Assembly (NCBI GenBank): GCA_029959085.1
Contig: JARWIR010000005.1
Coordinates: 35,829,350 to 35,893,349 of the forward strand
From: Nemophila menziesii
Lineage: Eukaryota; Streptophyta; Magnoliopsida; Boraginales; Hydrophyllaceae
Reading direction: 5' to 3'
DNA: 64,000 nucleotides
Within the stretch, counting starts at the first letter, position 1; each line of letters begins with the position of its first letter. The translations under genes were made by a program, and so were the position numbers. The notes below the pieces were generated by a model. The model was not told the DNA's origin. It worked only from the letters and a program-made list of their open reading frames with translations, and made no database searches. This document shows, piece by piece, positions 22,401 to 33,290 of the stretch.

Positions 22401-23454
22401 AATCAATCACATGGGCGCGTCCGTAGAATTTTTTGTAAAAAAAATCATAACTAATTTTTTTTTAAAAAATCAGAAAAATAAAAAAATTGCATTTCTAGAC
22501 GAGATAAATTAATATTTAAGTTTATGATTTTTTTTAATTTGTAGAATTTTTTATTTTTTTAATTTCGATATTTTGTTTTACACAAAAATAGATTGTCAAT
22601 TCCATCAAACACGCGCGACCGTGGTATTGTTAAAAAAAATAATTAATTACAAAAAAATCAGAAAAATTAAAAATTATATTTTTTGACGTGGAAAGTTCAT
22701 ATCTACATCATCAATTTTTTTTTAAACTTTTTTTAAAATTTTTAAAATTTTGATATTCACTTTTATGTGTTCCTACAATACACAAAAATATATTTATGTA
22801 TTCGTGTAACACACAAAATCATAAAATCAATCTAAATCATTCCATTCTTTAACAAAATTATTTTTTCTATTTATTAATCGCATATACCCTACTTTTACTC
22901 ATTTTTAACTATCTTGATGTATTATCTTTTTGTCCAACCCTTTTTTGCTATTTTGTGAGTTGTTGTAATATACGAAACCGTCGTTTGTGTATTACAACAA
23001 CACAAAAATTCACTTTTTATCTTCCAATAAGGCCTTTTCCTGTATGTGATTTTGTGTATCACATGAACACACCGACTATTTTGTGTAATGATGTAATACA
23101 CAAAAAATAAAAAAGAATGCGTAGATATTGGATTATATGTATTTTTATTTTTTTGTATTCATGTAACACACCAAATGACACATCATATTAATATTTTTCT
23201 TTAATATGTGATTTTTTGTGTTACAAGTATACACAAAAATTAGTTTGGTGTAGTACTGTAACACACAAAATCACAGACCACATCATACTAGTCCTTTATC
23301 CCCTTCTCCGTATTTTGTATGTTACAAGAATACACAAAACTCAATTTTGTGTATTCTTGTAACACACAAAACTCATATTTGTGTGTACCAGTTTTGTGTT
23401 TTCCTGGAACACATAAAATACCAAACGTTATCATATTAGTCATTTTCTCATTTT

Positions 23455-23720
23455 AGTATTTAGGTTTTTGGGTTTGTGGTTTTAGTGTTTAGGTTTATTA
23501 AGAATAGTGTATTTAAGTGTAGGGTTTAGGATTAGTTTTAAGGGTTTAGTTTTATTAAGGTTAGGGTTTATGGGTTTAAGGTTTTGAGACTAGAGTTTAT
23601 GGTTTTCCAGTTTTATAATTTCATAAAAATAATTTTAGTTTATCCTATTTACTTTTTTACCATCTTTAGGGTTTTTAGGGTTTAGGGATAGCGTTTTTAG
23701 GGTTTTAGTAATACACAAAA
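23455..23720 (+). repeat. degenerate telomere-like repeats, left block
   Basis: Repeated variants of GGTTTAGGGTTTAG (plant telomere unit TTTAGGG), for example tttagggtttttagggttta around 23668-23690, interspersed with GTTTTAGTGTTTAGG. They are not exact, so they are old or unrelated to a true telomere. The block lies in the centre of foldback B, immediately before the inserted LTR. Confidence 0.65.
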
Positions 23721-23742
23721 AGTTAGTTTTGTGTAGCATTGT

Positions 23743-25394
23743 TGATATCTCCCTATTTGTGATATATTAATCTAGGTTGGAGACATTATTTTAGGTGTAT
23801 TTGATAAATTAATTATGATTTTTTACCCATATTTAGATATTTTCTTATTTCTTGTCTTGATTTGATGATTTTTTTACATTTAGAGGATATTTGGTTTAAT
23901 TTGTGTGTTAATGTGAAGCTCTTATGGTTTATGAAAAAAAATTAGATACCAAATCAATTCTAAAGAGTTAAGGAAAGAAGATATGGAAGGAATCAAGAGA
24001 TAAAAGGAAGTAGAGTTGAAATAGGAAAAAAACTGTCAAATAAATATGAATTTCTGCAACTACGTCCGTAAAAGTGCATATAACTCCGAGTCATCTTCGG
24101 TTTTGGAGGGACCATTAAAGATTTAGATAGATCTTTCGACTGCGATTCTTTTGATATCTAGTGGGCGAAATTTGGCACAGTAACGAAGAGATATGGTCAA
24201 AACAACAGTATTATCCTTATCTTTATTACGAATTTGAGTTGGACTTGGATTCTGATTACTTGCCTTCTACTCCAAGATTTTGACCTAGGGTTAGAAAACA
24301 CCTATAAATACACCATCTTTTTTTTTTGTTACATGGGTGATCCAGGATAGCTTGCGCGCACCCGATAAATACAACATCTTATCATTGTAAACATGTCTTT
24401 GCTTAGCTTTGAATTATTATTACTCTTAGAAGTCATCCATAGAAGCAAGAAGACCTGTAGAGAGGAAGACAAGAAGTTGGAAAGTCACAAACTCCTCTTC
24501 TCCATTATCTCCCTCTATCTTTAGGATAATTTGTATTAGATTATTTAGCTTATCTCTGTTTCTAATTACTTTTATCCATAGTTTATTTATTTGTCTTTAG
24601 ATATGAACTAGTTTCCCTATAGTTTGGGTTTGCATATGTATAATCTTTTATTTCTAATTCTCATTTGTTTTCACGTTATTTGGGAAAACCCTTTTTAAAT
24701 CGATTCTAACTACTTAACCTATGTAACTGTTTATGTGCTTTGATGTATTGACAGTAGTTCTTGCGGTTGCAAACGTATAGACTACCCCATTAATAGATGT
24801 TGGATGGTCACCCGGAAGGGGTGTCTAATTGTTGAAACACCACATAAGCGTCTAGTGTGCGGTAGTGATCCTGACGGGCATGCCTAACTCGATAGTCACT
24901 AAGGTTTGATTTAACCACCAATCATTGCGCAGGGTCCCCTTACCCAAGTCCCCTGGTAATTGCTAGGTCGCCAACTAAGTCCACCCGGAAGGGGGTTAGG
25001 AGGAATATATAATTTTGGCAATTTATCTAAGAGCTTTAATCACCTTTATAGCTAGAATTAAAATTAGAAGGATAAGTGTATACTAGCAACCCTATGCTAT
25101 ATTTCTCATCTCCATTCTTTGTTATATTATTTATTTGCATTATTATCTTTTCTATCCAAAAACCAAATAAATATTATTTATTTTATCTTCTTATTTTACA
25201 AGTAAATTCTCCTACACATCTTTATATATACAAGTAGATCTAACAGATTAAGTCCCTACGAGTGAACTTTACTTACTAACTAAACTTGCAAACGATCTGT
25301 AGTACTTCCAATGAATTTCACATGGTAGACAAGGGCGTGTCCTTTATTATTAGTTTTATTTATCTGTTTATTTATCACACCTTTTCCCCCACCA
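23743..25394 (+). repeat. gypsy-type LTR, copy c (plus)
   Basis: A 1652-bp unit beginning TGATATCTCCCTATTTG and ending CCCCCACCA, immediately followed by a primer binding site. It has the family repeats cacccggaagggg (24809), gatcctgacggg (about 24867) and cacccggaaggggg (24982), and matches the minus-strand solo LTR at 4345-5973 along its length. Only about 25 bp of internal sequence follows before foldback sequence resumes, so everything else was lost. Confidence 0.85.
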
Positions 25395-25400
25395 AGTTTT

Positions 25401-25418
25401 TGGCGCCGCTGCCGAGGA
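25401..25418 (+). promoter_or_regulatory. primer binding site of LTR copy c
   Basis: It reads TGGCGCCGCTGCCGAGGA. Plant tRNA-Asp ends are expected to pair with TGGCGCCGTTGCCGGGGA, so there are two mismatches. This site type is typical of Athila/Tat-like gypsy elements and sits a few bases after the LTR end. Confidence 0.8.
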
Positions 25419-25479
25419 TTTTTTCCCGGATTACATAAAATCACAGACTCTATCATATAAGTATTTTACTTTTTTTAGG

Positions 25480-25745
25480 ATTTAGGCTCTAGGGTTTTCA
25501 GGTTTTTGTTTTATTTATTTATTTAATGTTTAGGATTTATGGTTTTAGGTTTTTAATTTAGGGTTTCAGATTTAGGGTTAGTGTTTTTAGGTTTAGGCCT
25601 ATGGTTTAGGATTGGGGTTAGTGCTTTTAAGTTTAGGACTAGGGTTTAGAGTTTTTAGGTTTAGAGTTTATTGCTTTTAGGTTTTATGGTTTTTAGGGTT
25701 GAGGTTTAATGGTTTCTAGTGTTAAAATTTTATTTTTTAGTGTTT
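25480..25745 (+). repeat. degenerate telomere-like repeats, right block
   Basis: A second run of TTTAGG/GGTTTAGG/GGTTTTTAGG variants, such as ggtttcagatttagggtt near 25562, in the same orientation as the left block at 23455-23720. The LTR separates the two blocks, so they were probably one longer tract before insertion. Confidence 0.65.
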
Positions 25746-26469
25746 AGAGTCTCCAACGCTAAAGTAGTAGACACAAATTTTTTTCTATGAATTTCATTAC
25801 ACAAAACAGTCAGTTTTTGTGTTCATGTGATACACAATTCACAGACTGAAAAGAGCATGACTAAAAGGGATTACGTTATTTTGTGTGTTGCACAAATGAC
25901 TGTTTTGTGTATTAAAATAACAAAAAGGGGTTGGACAAAATGATAATACATTAATATAGTAAAAAACAAGCAAAAGTATGGTATATGTAATTAATAAAGA
26001 TAAAAAATGATTTTGTTAAAGAAGGGAATGTTTTAGATTGATTTTATGATTTTGTGTGTTATGGAAATACATAAATATATTTTTGTGTATTATAGGAACA
26101 CATAAAACTGCATATCGAAATTTAAAAATAAAAGAATTCAAAAAAAATCGCAGATGTAGATATGAACTTGCCCCGTCAAAAAATGATTTTTTTTAATTTT
26201 TCGATATTTTTGGAATTAATTATGAATTTTTATAAAAAAAATTCACGCACACGCGCGTGTGGTGGAATTGACAAACCTTTTTTTTTGTTATAGCAACACA
26301 TAAAACAGAATATTACTTTTCCACGATCCTGTCGAGTCTCCTTTGTATCAAAAAAAAATTATATACGTAAATATTAATTTGCCTTGTCTAAAAAAGTAAT
26401 TTTTTATGTTTACAATTTGTTTTAGAGTAGTTATGTTTTTTTTTAAATTTCATGGGACACGTGCATGTG

Positions 26470-26950
26470 ATGGAATTAGTTGGTGGTGATTGACGGTGAC
26501 AGATTTAGTCGGTGGTGGTTATGGGTGAAGGTGGTGGTGGTCGGCGTAGAATAATGGTGGTGGTGATAGTGGTGGGGGTGGGGTGGTTGTAGTGGTGGTG
26601 GTAGGGGTGGGGGTAGTGGTGGTGGTGGTTTGGTGGGTTGGGGGTGGTAATGGTGGGGGTGGTGGTGGGGGTGGGGGTAGGCGTGTTAGGGTGGTGATGG
26701 GGGTGGTGTGTGGTGGAGATGGCGACAGCGGCGGTGTCGACGACGACTGTGATAGTAGCGGCGGCGGAGACGGTGGTGGTAGGAGTGGCGGTGAGGGTGT
26801 TGATGGTGGGCGTGATGGTGGTAGGAGTGGGTGTGGTGGTGGAGATAAAGGGGGTGGGGTGGTGGTGGAGTGGTAGGGTATTGGGCGTGGGGTGGGATTG
26901 GTGGGAGTGGTGGTCGGGTGGGGATGGTGGTGATGGAGGTGATGGTGAAG
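26470..26950 (+). repeat. TGG-rich right arm of foldback B
   Basis: About 480 bp of GGTGGTGG/GGGGTGGGGG-type sequence with a GCG-richer middle (26715-26800). The Gly/Val-rich frames at 26583-27015 are artefacts of this composition. It is longer and more varied than the matching left CCA arm. Confidence 0.85.
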
Positions 26951-27135
26951 AAAATAAATATTATATAATCAATTGTGAAGATATGATATATCTATATAAT
27001 TATAATTATAATTAATATGTTTATGGGTATTTTTGGAATTTTTCAATTTTTTGTTCTTAGTTGGGAATTAACTTGTAGTTGAAGTTAATTAGGAATAGTT
27101 TCACTCTCCGTGTAATTAATTGGACGCTGCTCTAA

Positions 27136-27314
27136 AAATAGCACTCGTAAAATATGTTGATATTTTAAACGTGTATTAAAAATATAAATTTTTATATTTT
27201 AATAAAAGTAATAGTGAAAAAAGTATTTTAAAATATATGAATAATATATTTAGTATATTATTTTTAATAAAATGACATTTTTTATAAAATAGAGGAAGTA
27301 ATGTTTATTATTAA

Positions 27315-27316
<2 letters not shown>
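27136..27316. other. AT-rich spacer
   Basis: No gene or repeat recognised between foldback B and the TA microsatellite. Confidence 0.4.

Positions 27317-27374
<58 letters not shown>
27317..27374. repeat. (TA)n microsatellite
   Basis: About 28 TA dinucleotides, close to where the 3-prime end of the minus-strand LINE C should be. It may have grown from the LINE tail. Confidence 0.95.
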
Positions 27375-27376
<2 letters not shown>

Positions 27377-27470
27377 ATGTAAATTTTTCATTAAAACAAA
27401 CGTGATAACCTATAAAGCATCTAATAAACAAAGAAAACAACCTAACAATATATATACACCAACGAACTAG

Positions 27471-28035
27471 TCAACTTCGTTCTTTCGGTTGATTTCGGAT
27501 CTTTAAAATCTTCCTAATTGTAGGAACTAGGTAGCTTGAACTATTCTCTTGTTTCAATCCGAGTCTAACAAATTTTGTCTTACAGATTTTGATAAAATAT
27601 TTACAAACATATTGTATATCCTTGGTATTATGAGTGAAATTCAAAGAACACGAAAAATTGTACAGCTGATATACTTTCGTAATGATCGGCTTGATATTCA
27701 ATCAAACTGTAAACGAGTTTTAAGGCTATGAACAGTTTCAAGGCAATTAGAGTAAAGAAGTTGTTGTCTGGTTTCTTTCCTCCATCGCAAGGCTACGAGT
27801 TTCTTGTAACGCAAGCACTTCACTTTCCAAACTTTATTTTGTCCAAAATTTCTTAACATAATGCTTCACAAAATTATCTTCTTTATCAAGGACTACACCA
27901 ACAATCCCCAATTGTTTCCATTCTTTTCCGAACGAAGTATCACAAAAAATCCTCTGTTTAGGCATCACATTGTATGTCACATTCGTAGTATTACAATTCT
28001 TTATTAAGTGAGAACAAGAATCCCATGATATCATT
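27471..28035 (-). pseudogene. LINE C RNase H relic
   Basis: The frame at 27834-28034 gives QRIFCDTSFGKEWKQLGIVG (first Asp, then a long insertion-free strand) and VVLDKEDNFVKHY. Farther on, frames give KRKETRQ-like and FVRLGLKQENSS sequence, the latter resembling the last helix and tail. Several stops are present. Confidence 0.65.
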
Positions 28036-28137
28036 ATTTCGAAATAGTTTATCCATTAAATCATTTGGTGCTAAAAGAGGTGATTTGAAATCCTATTGAA
28101 TACCCTCAAAGTTTGCTTTCAATCGGAACTTCTAAAT

Positions 28138-28500
28138 CTACCAACAAGAAATAAAAACAAAAGTCGCGATGATATTCTTATTCCATCCAACATCCAAGCA
28201 TGATGAAATAATTATGATAAGCCAATCTGCATTAGAAAATGGATCTTCTTTTTGAATTTTGATTTGTATCAAGAAGTTCGCCCAAAATGCAGAACTTAAC
28301 AGACATTTAAGTAACAAATGATCCACATCCGCCGTATCACCGCAAAGTGTGCATTCTGAAGATTCTGAACATTTTCTCTTCTTCGAGATTCTTTTTGGTT
28401 GGTAAAGCATTTTGAATAAATTTCCATGCAAAGATCCTGATCTTCGTGGGTATATTAGATTTCCGCACATTTCCCAAATTTTCTCTATTGATTTGTAATG
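28138..28500 (-). pseudogene. LINE C zf-RVT relic
   Basis: A 110-residue frame contains LHGNLFKMLYQPKRISKKRK, then CTLCGDTADVDHLLLKCLLS, the C-x-x-C ... H-x-x-x-x-C zinc-binding segment, followed by AFWANF. All four ligands are visible, although the element is dead overall. Confidence 0.8.
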
Positions 28501-29035
28501 CCTAACACGAAGCTTGTAGTTTTTTATTGAGGTTTATCAACAATAACTTGGCATACAAACTTCCTTGAATACATACCCGACAAATTAAATGGCCAAATGA
28601 GTGTATCTTTTTAATTTACTGCAATAAGATTAGTTCTAGGATCATACTTTACAACATGCCTTGGAAGCCATCTAAATAGTGATTATAAATTCCATGTTTG
28701 ACTTTAATTATTAATGAGCTGAGATACCTTAAAGACATCGTAGTCAGGATGTTTAACAACTGGCATACTTTTAGCCAACCAAACTAATTCCCAGATGTTA
28801 ATATCTTCACCATCACCGATAAGGTACGTAGAATTGTACAGTGTCCTTTAATTTCATTTTTACCCTTACAGATACGAGAAAAATCCCATGAGCAACCTTG
28901 CTTAATCTTTTCTTGCCAGAAATCACATCCAGGGTGATATATTCCTTTGATAACTTTTGCAACAAACAAATTACATTTTTTTGTAACTTCCAAGCTTGAT
29001 TAGTAGAGAGAGCATCTTTCATTTTCAACATATAC
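28501..29035 (-). pseudogene. LINE C post-RT region relic
   Basis: Overlapping frames show DALSTNQAWKLQKN, then LLQKLSKEYITLD and DFWQEKIKQGCSWDFSRIC, matching the usual L-x-K-x-x-Y-F-P ... W-x-S-I-x-x-G-R stretch between RT and zf-RVT. A GDGEDINIWELVW-like reading follows around 28785. Confidence 0.65.
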
Positions 29036-29388
29036 CTATGGGATGATGGGAACGATTATGGGAAACCTTTGGGTGGGTTTTTGAGTTATGTATTTATGTT
29101 ATATGATGATGCACGTATTTTATATTGTAATCCTTTGATGGGGTAGAAGAAATATCATTGAAAATAAATATAAATCTGAAGTAACATGACATCTCAAATC
29201 AAAAGAGAGTCATATCTAACTTGCAAAAGAAAGTGATATGAAAATATTGGATATGAAAAAGGACAGGAAAAGTGGATTAAATTTTTATGTAACTGGGTTA
29301 TTAGTTTGGTTATATGTGATGCGAGATAAGTGCATCAAAGTTGGGTTGAGTGAGAATATATTATGAGAGTAACTCAAGCTGTTGTAGA

Positions 29389-29804
29389 CCTCGAGTTTGC
29401 GTCCTAGGCGGTCGACCCGGCCTAGCGCCTAGGCGCGATTAGACGGGGCCTAGGCGGAATTATACGGTTCTGAATCTCGTTGTGTAATTTTGTATATTTA
29501 GTAATATATTATGTAGTAATTATATCAATTTTAACTATTTAAGTAATAAAATTCATCTAACAACACTATCGTAAATATAAAAATACTAAAAATTGAGTTA
29601 TAATATCAATTAAAGAATTCTCAAAAATAATAAAAATTACAAGAAGTCCTATGCGGGCATGTTTTGCCATTAATCGGCGTCTAGACTGCTATTTTTTGCA
29701 CGACGACTAAGGCGCTAGGAAAAAACGCCTAGAGTTTTAACTAGGCGTAAGCGTCTAAGGGGGAGTTGACGCCTAGGCGGGGAAATCTACATCTAGGGCG
29801 ACTC
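29389..29804. repeat. GC-rich CCTAGGCG insertion
   Basis: About 415 bp with GC-rich ends and an AT-rich middle. The left end has CCTAGGCGGTCGACC and GCGCCTAGGCGCG; the right end has GACGCCTAGGCGGGG. Comparison with the composite element (around 52131-52160) shows it interrupts gypsy sequence that is continuous there. Probably a short non-autonomous element, but I cannot assign a class. Confidence 0.65.
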
Positions 29805-30215
29805 GTTGATGGCTAGTGAGGAGAAATCCAAAGTCTCACTCTAAATTATCCAAATATACGTCATACAGTCCCTAAGCCTATGTGATTTTGGAGATATTGA
29901 CCTAATAGAGAGTAGCTAGATGGACCATTAGAGACTATGTTAGAATCGATGAACACTCTATAGCCTTTATTGCGAACTAAGAAAAGAACATCTCCTTCGT
30001 GAATTGCAAAGCTAATATAATCTTGACCTTAAACTTTGTTGATAGTTTGTATGATAAGTGTATATATATTAACTAGTTTGAAAATACTATTAGATTAAAC
30101 TTGCTAAGTATTTTCTTTAGGACTATTTTTTACATTCTCCATCTTACGTGCTTATTTGCCTCAGCTGATATTTTTGAGATTTTTCTATTGTTCTTTATTT
30201 TTATTTGTTCAGACG

Positions 30216-30238
30216 ACAAAGTTTTGAGTTGGGGGTCT
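30216..30238 (+). promoter_or_regulatory. polypurine tract region before LTR d
   Basis: Ends GTTTTGAGTTGGGGGTCT directly before the LTR start TGATATTTCC. The composite element has GTTTGAGTTGGGCGTCT in the same place. This region primes plus-strand synthesis in the family. Confidence 0.65.
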
Positions 30239-31629
30239 TGATATTTCCTTCTTGTGATAAATATATATCTCATTGTGAGACATATTTGTACGTTCCTTTT
30301 GTGCTTAGATGGGGGATTTTCCCTATTATTTGATATATTCCCGTTTCTTGCCTTGTTTTGGAGAATTGTCAAATGTGAATCTATTAGGTAAGAGGATTAT
30401 ATTATATTCCAAATCATGGATAAAAAGTCGAGGAAAGGAGATCAACGAAAGAAACCAAGAGCAAAGGACTAAAGAAATCGTTTTAGAAAGTGAAAGAGTT
30501 GTCGGCAAGAATTAGAAAGTGAATTATTTTTATGTCACGTGAGATATATAAAGAATTTGGATGAGACCTTTTATAAACACATGGGGCTACAAATTACGGA
30601 CGCTTGGCCACTTACGGATTTAGATTCGGAGATGTAACGAAGATGTTATGAATTATGTAGTTGGCGTGATGCGAACCAGTCCCCTCTAGGAGGAAAACGT
30701 TTTTGGGATGGCTAGGTCATTTGAACCTAGCCCATGACCTATTTAAACCCTAAAAATGTTTTCCCACTTATAAATATCCAACCCATAACATTAGAAATCC
30801 ATATTTGGCCGTTAGAGCTTACCTTTCATCAAGAATTCATCATAGAAGCTATCAAGAGGATCTAGAGAAGGAAGAAACAAGAGCTGGAGATTCGTCGCAT
30901 TAATTATACAATTCTCCATCTCTATTACTTGGTTAACTTAGCATTGTAATTATTTTGTCTTTAATTTTGTTTTAAGTTTTTATTTCAAGATTCAATTATG
31001 CACTAATTTCTATTATTGTTTAAGATTGTACATGTATGAACCCAGTTTTACTATTTAATTTGTTCTTTTGAGTATTTACAGTATATTGTGATTTGCATCT
31101 ATTGGGTATACATATTGATTAGCCTAAGAATTTAAGCTTGGGCCTAAAGGGGGAAATCTAATTACTGATTAGTGTATATGCGCTTGGTCTCCGTTAATGA
31201 ACCTAAGGTCTTGACTAGCCAAGTAGCCTCTAGGGTTTATTTTAATCTTGCAGAATTTGGTACGTGAGCTTCCTATGTAAACCCTTACGAAAGTTAGAAA
31301 GACTTTAGAATCCAGGTTAATATAAGCTACCAATTTATTTCTAGAACTATTAAATCAATAGGATTAGGTGTATACTTGCAATCTTAACTGCTATCTTAAC
31401 TATTGAAACAAAACAAACACTTTATATTTCTTATCTTTTAATCGAAACAATTTAAATCGTCTACGCTAATATTGAACAAAATTCAAAATAACTACCCAAG
31501 TCCCTGAGGAACGAACTTTATTTACTTTTGATTACTTGTAACGACCCGTACACTTGCATAGAATTAATTGTGGTTTTCGAAGTGTGTGTATTTTTTATAT
31601 TATTAATTTATTACACCCCAGGCCCACCA
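30239..31629 (+). repeat. gypsy-type LTR, copy d (plus)
   Basis: Starts TGATATTTCCTTC after a polypurine tract and ends about GGCCCACCA. Near the end it has GTCCCTGAGGAACGAAC and AACGACCCGTACACTTGC, also seen in the composite LTRs (GTCCCTGAGAACGAA, CAACCGTACACTTG). No primer binding site follows; protease sequence starts within about 15 bp, so the adjoining 5-prime internal region was deleted. The end is approximate. Confidence 0.65.
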
Positions 31630-31639
31630 AATACCCATC

Positions 31640-31798
31640 ACCATGGTATTACAAATGGAAGACAGGTCTATCTCCCAAACCCGAGGAAAAGATAGAACAT
31701 GTACTCGTCAAGGCATGTAATTTTATGATTCCATGTGATTTTATTATTCTTGACAATGAGGTGGATAGAAATGTGCCAATCATTTTGGGCGTCCATTC
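31640..31798 (+). pseudogene. Athila-like protease fragment, part 1
   Basis: Readable blocks are LQMEDRSI (frame 2), then KIEHVLVKACNFMIPCDFII and LDNEVDRNVPIILG, the standard retropepsin stretch ending I-L-G-R-P-F. The active-site D-x-G lies upstream and is not present. A single-base loss close to the GRPF codons shifts the frame, and a hAT element is inserted at exactly that point. Confidence 0.8.
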
Positions 31799-32729
31799 TA
31801 GGGGTGGAAATCAGACAAAATGGATCGGAAAAAAGGTCTTTCGGAATATATTTTTCCATTCTAATTCCGATTCAAAAATTTTGGAACTGAAAAAAGATAC
31901 CGAACTCGGGAATTCGGAAACTTTGGGGAGAAACTTTTTGTTCGGAAATTTCAGAATTTTTAGTTCGGAATTACAAAACTTTTGGTTCAAAAATTGCAGA
32001 AATTTTGGACTGGAAATATGAAATTTCTAAATTAGATATCCCTATATAGTACTAGGTTAATTAACAATAATTTTCAAGAATTAAATTTAACTAGTCTAGT
32101 TGTCAACCCACAGTTAAATTTTCAAGGTGTTGATGATCACATTACGATATGATTCTAGTTTTCTCCAAGCATGCATCATTTTTTATCCAGAAACACATGC
32201 ATGCTCTCAATATAAAGAAAACATACTTTTTTTTAGTTTGAAATGAAAAAACACTCATACATGTATGAAACTCAACATCCTCCAAACATGAAAGCTTTTA
32301 GAACAATAAAAAAAGTATTCTCCAAACATAAGCAATTCTTCTCACAAATAGACAAAAATTAACAAAAATTGCAAAAATACGTCTAAGTCTCAAAGTGATT
32401 TTTCTAGGTGGTATACAGTATATATGTATAATATATAAATATATATACATCTATCATATTATCTAATATTAAATAGAAATAGAATAATCCATAATCGTAA
32501 ATATACCGGGAATAATATTCAGAATGTAAATTGGAAAAAAGAATCGAAAACAAAAATGGGATCGGAATATCAGAAATTTCAGAAATTTACATGTATGTCC
32601 AATTCTGATCCGATTTTTTTTAGAAATATCAGAAATCGAAATTTCAGAAATCTTAACATTAAAAATTCATTCGGAAATCAGATTTTTTTTATCGGAAATT
32701 AGAATTTTCGAATCCGATTTCCACCCCTA
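31799..32729. mobile_element. hAT-type MITE in gypsy protease
   Basis: A 931-bp element with terminal inverted repeats TAGGGGTGGAAATC (left) and its complement GATTTCCACCCCTA (right). It is flanked by an 8-bp duplication, GTCCATTC (31791-31798) and GACCATTC (32730-32737), one mismatch. Eight-bp duplications and TAGGGGTGG-type ends are typical of hAT. The inside is TCGGAA/TTTCAGAA-rich with no transposase, so it is non-autonomous. Confidence 0.88.
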
Positions 32730-32737
32730 GACCATTC

Positions 32738-33010
32738 TTAGCCACGAGGCGTAATTTGATTGATGTAGAGAACAGTGAATTGATCCATGCGAGTACAAGA
32801 CATATAGGTCAAATTCAAAGTGTTCAAGGCAATGAAGTTTCCCGATTCCAAGGGTGATTGTTTCCGTGTGGACATCGTTAATCATGTTTAAGAGCTAGCC
32901 GAGGTTGTTGCGACTCTAAGTTCTAAGGAGATACAGCCAAGAAAGAAACCATCTATTGAAATTCCTCTGAAACTTGAAACGAAACCACACCTTTCCTATA
33001 TGAGTGTGGC
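32738..33010 (+). pseudogene. Athila-like protease end and pre-RT segment
   Basis: Immediately after the MITE the frame reads LATRRNLIDVEN, completing the protease block that begins before the MITE. Farther on, KEIQPRKKPSIEIPLKLETK and PHLSYMS match the proline-rich segment (P-P-x-L-E-L-K-P-L-P-x-H-L-x-Y) that precedes RT. Then RT is absent. Confidence 0.7.
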
Positions 33011-33049
33011 CAATAATTCAGCTAAGAAGATTCCAAGAGAGTCCATGAG

Positions 33050-33290
33050 AAAGAGTAAAAACGATTGGTTTGGGGTAGGAGATGAGGTCGCATCGAAAGA
33101 TCCCGATCCCCCAAACCATCACACAAGTAGAAGAACTCTTGGATGGGGCCATTTATGGTAACTAGAGTTGTTTCGGACAAGGTAATCAAAGTGAAAGCCA
33201 AGAAGAGTTCCAAATTCTGCAAAGTAGATGTCAATAGCCTCACCCACTGTTGGCGAGGCTATGTAAAAAAGAAATGATCCTAGAGGTAAC
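33050..33290 (+). pseudogene. gypsy integrase C-terminal GPF module
   Basis: Frames read WFGVGDEV, then WMGPFMVTRVVSDKVIKVKA and FCKVDVNSL, matching the F-x-V-G-D-x-V ... W-x-G-P-F-x-V ... F-x-V-N-G-x-x-L pattern at the end of Athila/Tat integrases. With the pre-RT segment ending only about 40 bp earlier, RT, RNase H and the integrase core are deleted together. Confidence 0.7.

Larger units (their letters stand above)
21830..27135. mobile_element. foldback element B
   Basis: The same family as foldback A. The left end (TTCCTTAAATTTTATTCC) aligns with A at about 12152. The CCA arm is at 22050-22400, the outer GCGCG module at about 22412, an ATTAATATTTA block at about 22508, the inner ACACGCGCGACCGTGG module at about 22609, and core units at 22860-22940. 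The right half mirrors this: core at 25920-26110, inner ACGCGCGTGTGG at about 26250, outer module at about 26450, TGG arm at 26470-26950, end CTCCGTGTAATTAATTGG at 27107-27124. A 1.65-kb LTR and telomere-like repeats lie inside. No transposase frame. Confidence 0.75.
27420..29035 (-). mobile_element. 5-prime truncated LINE C
   Basis: A third minus-strand L1-type ORF2 fragment: the end of RT (28640-29031), zf-RVT (28138-28500) and RNase H (27471-28035). It starts abruptly near 29035 against gypsy sequence. Frames are short and broken. Confidence 0.75.

Noticed and set aside
23738..25426. Target duplication for LTR copy c (ATTGT / ATTAC)
   Set aside because: Only three of five bases match, and the element is truncated after the primer binding site, so a duplication is not expected there.
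23455..25745. True telomere or chromosome end
   Set aside because: Units are degenerate and mixed with other T/G-rich sequence, and transposons continue on both sides.
26583..27015. Gly/Val-rich frames of about 100 codons
   Set aside because: Artefact of the TGG-rich arm; no start context, no conservation between copies A and B.
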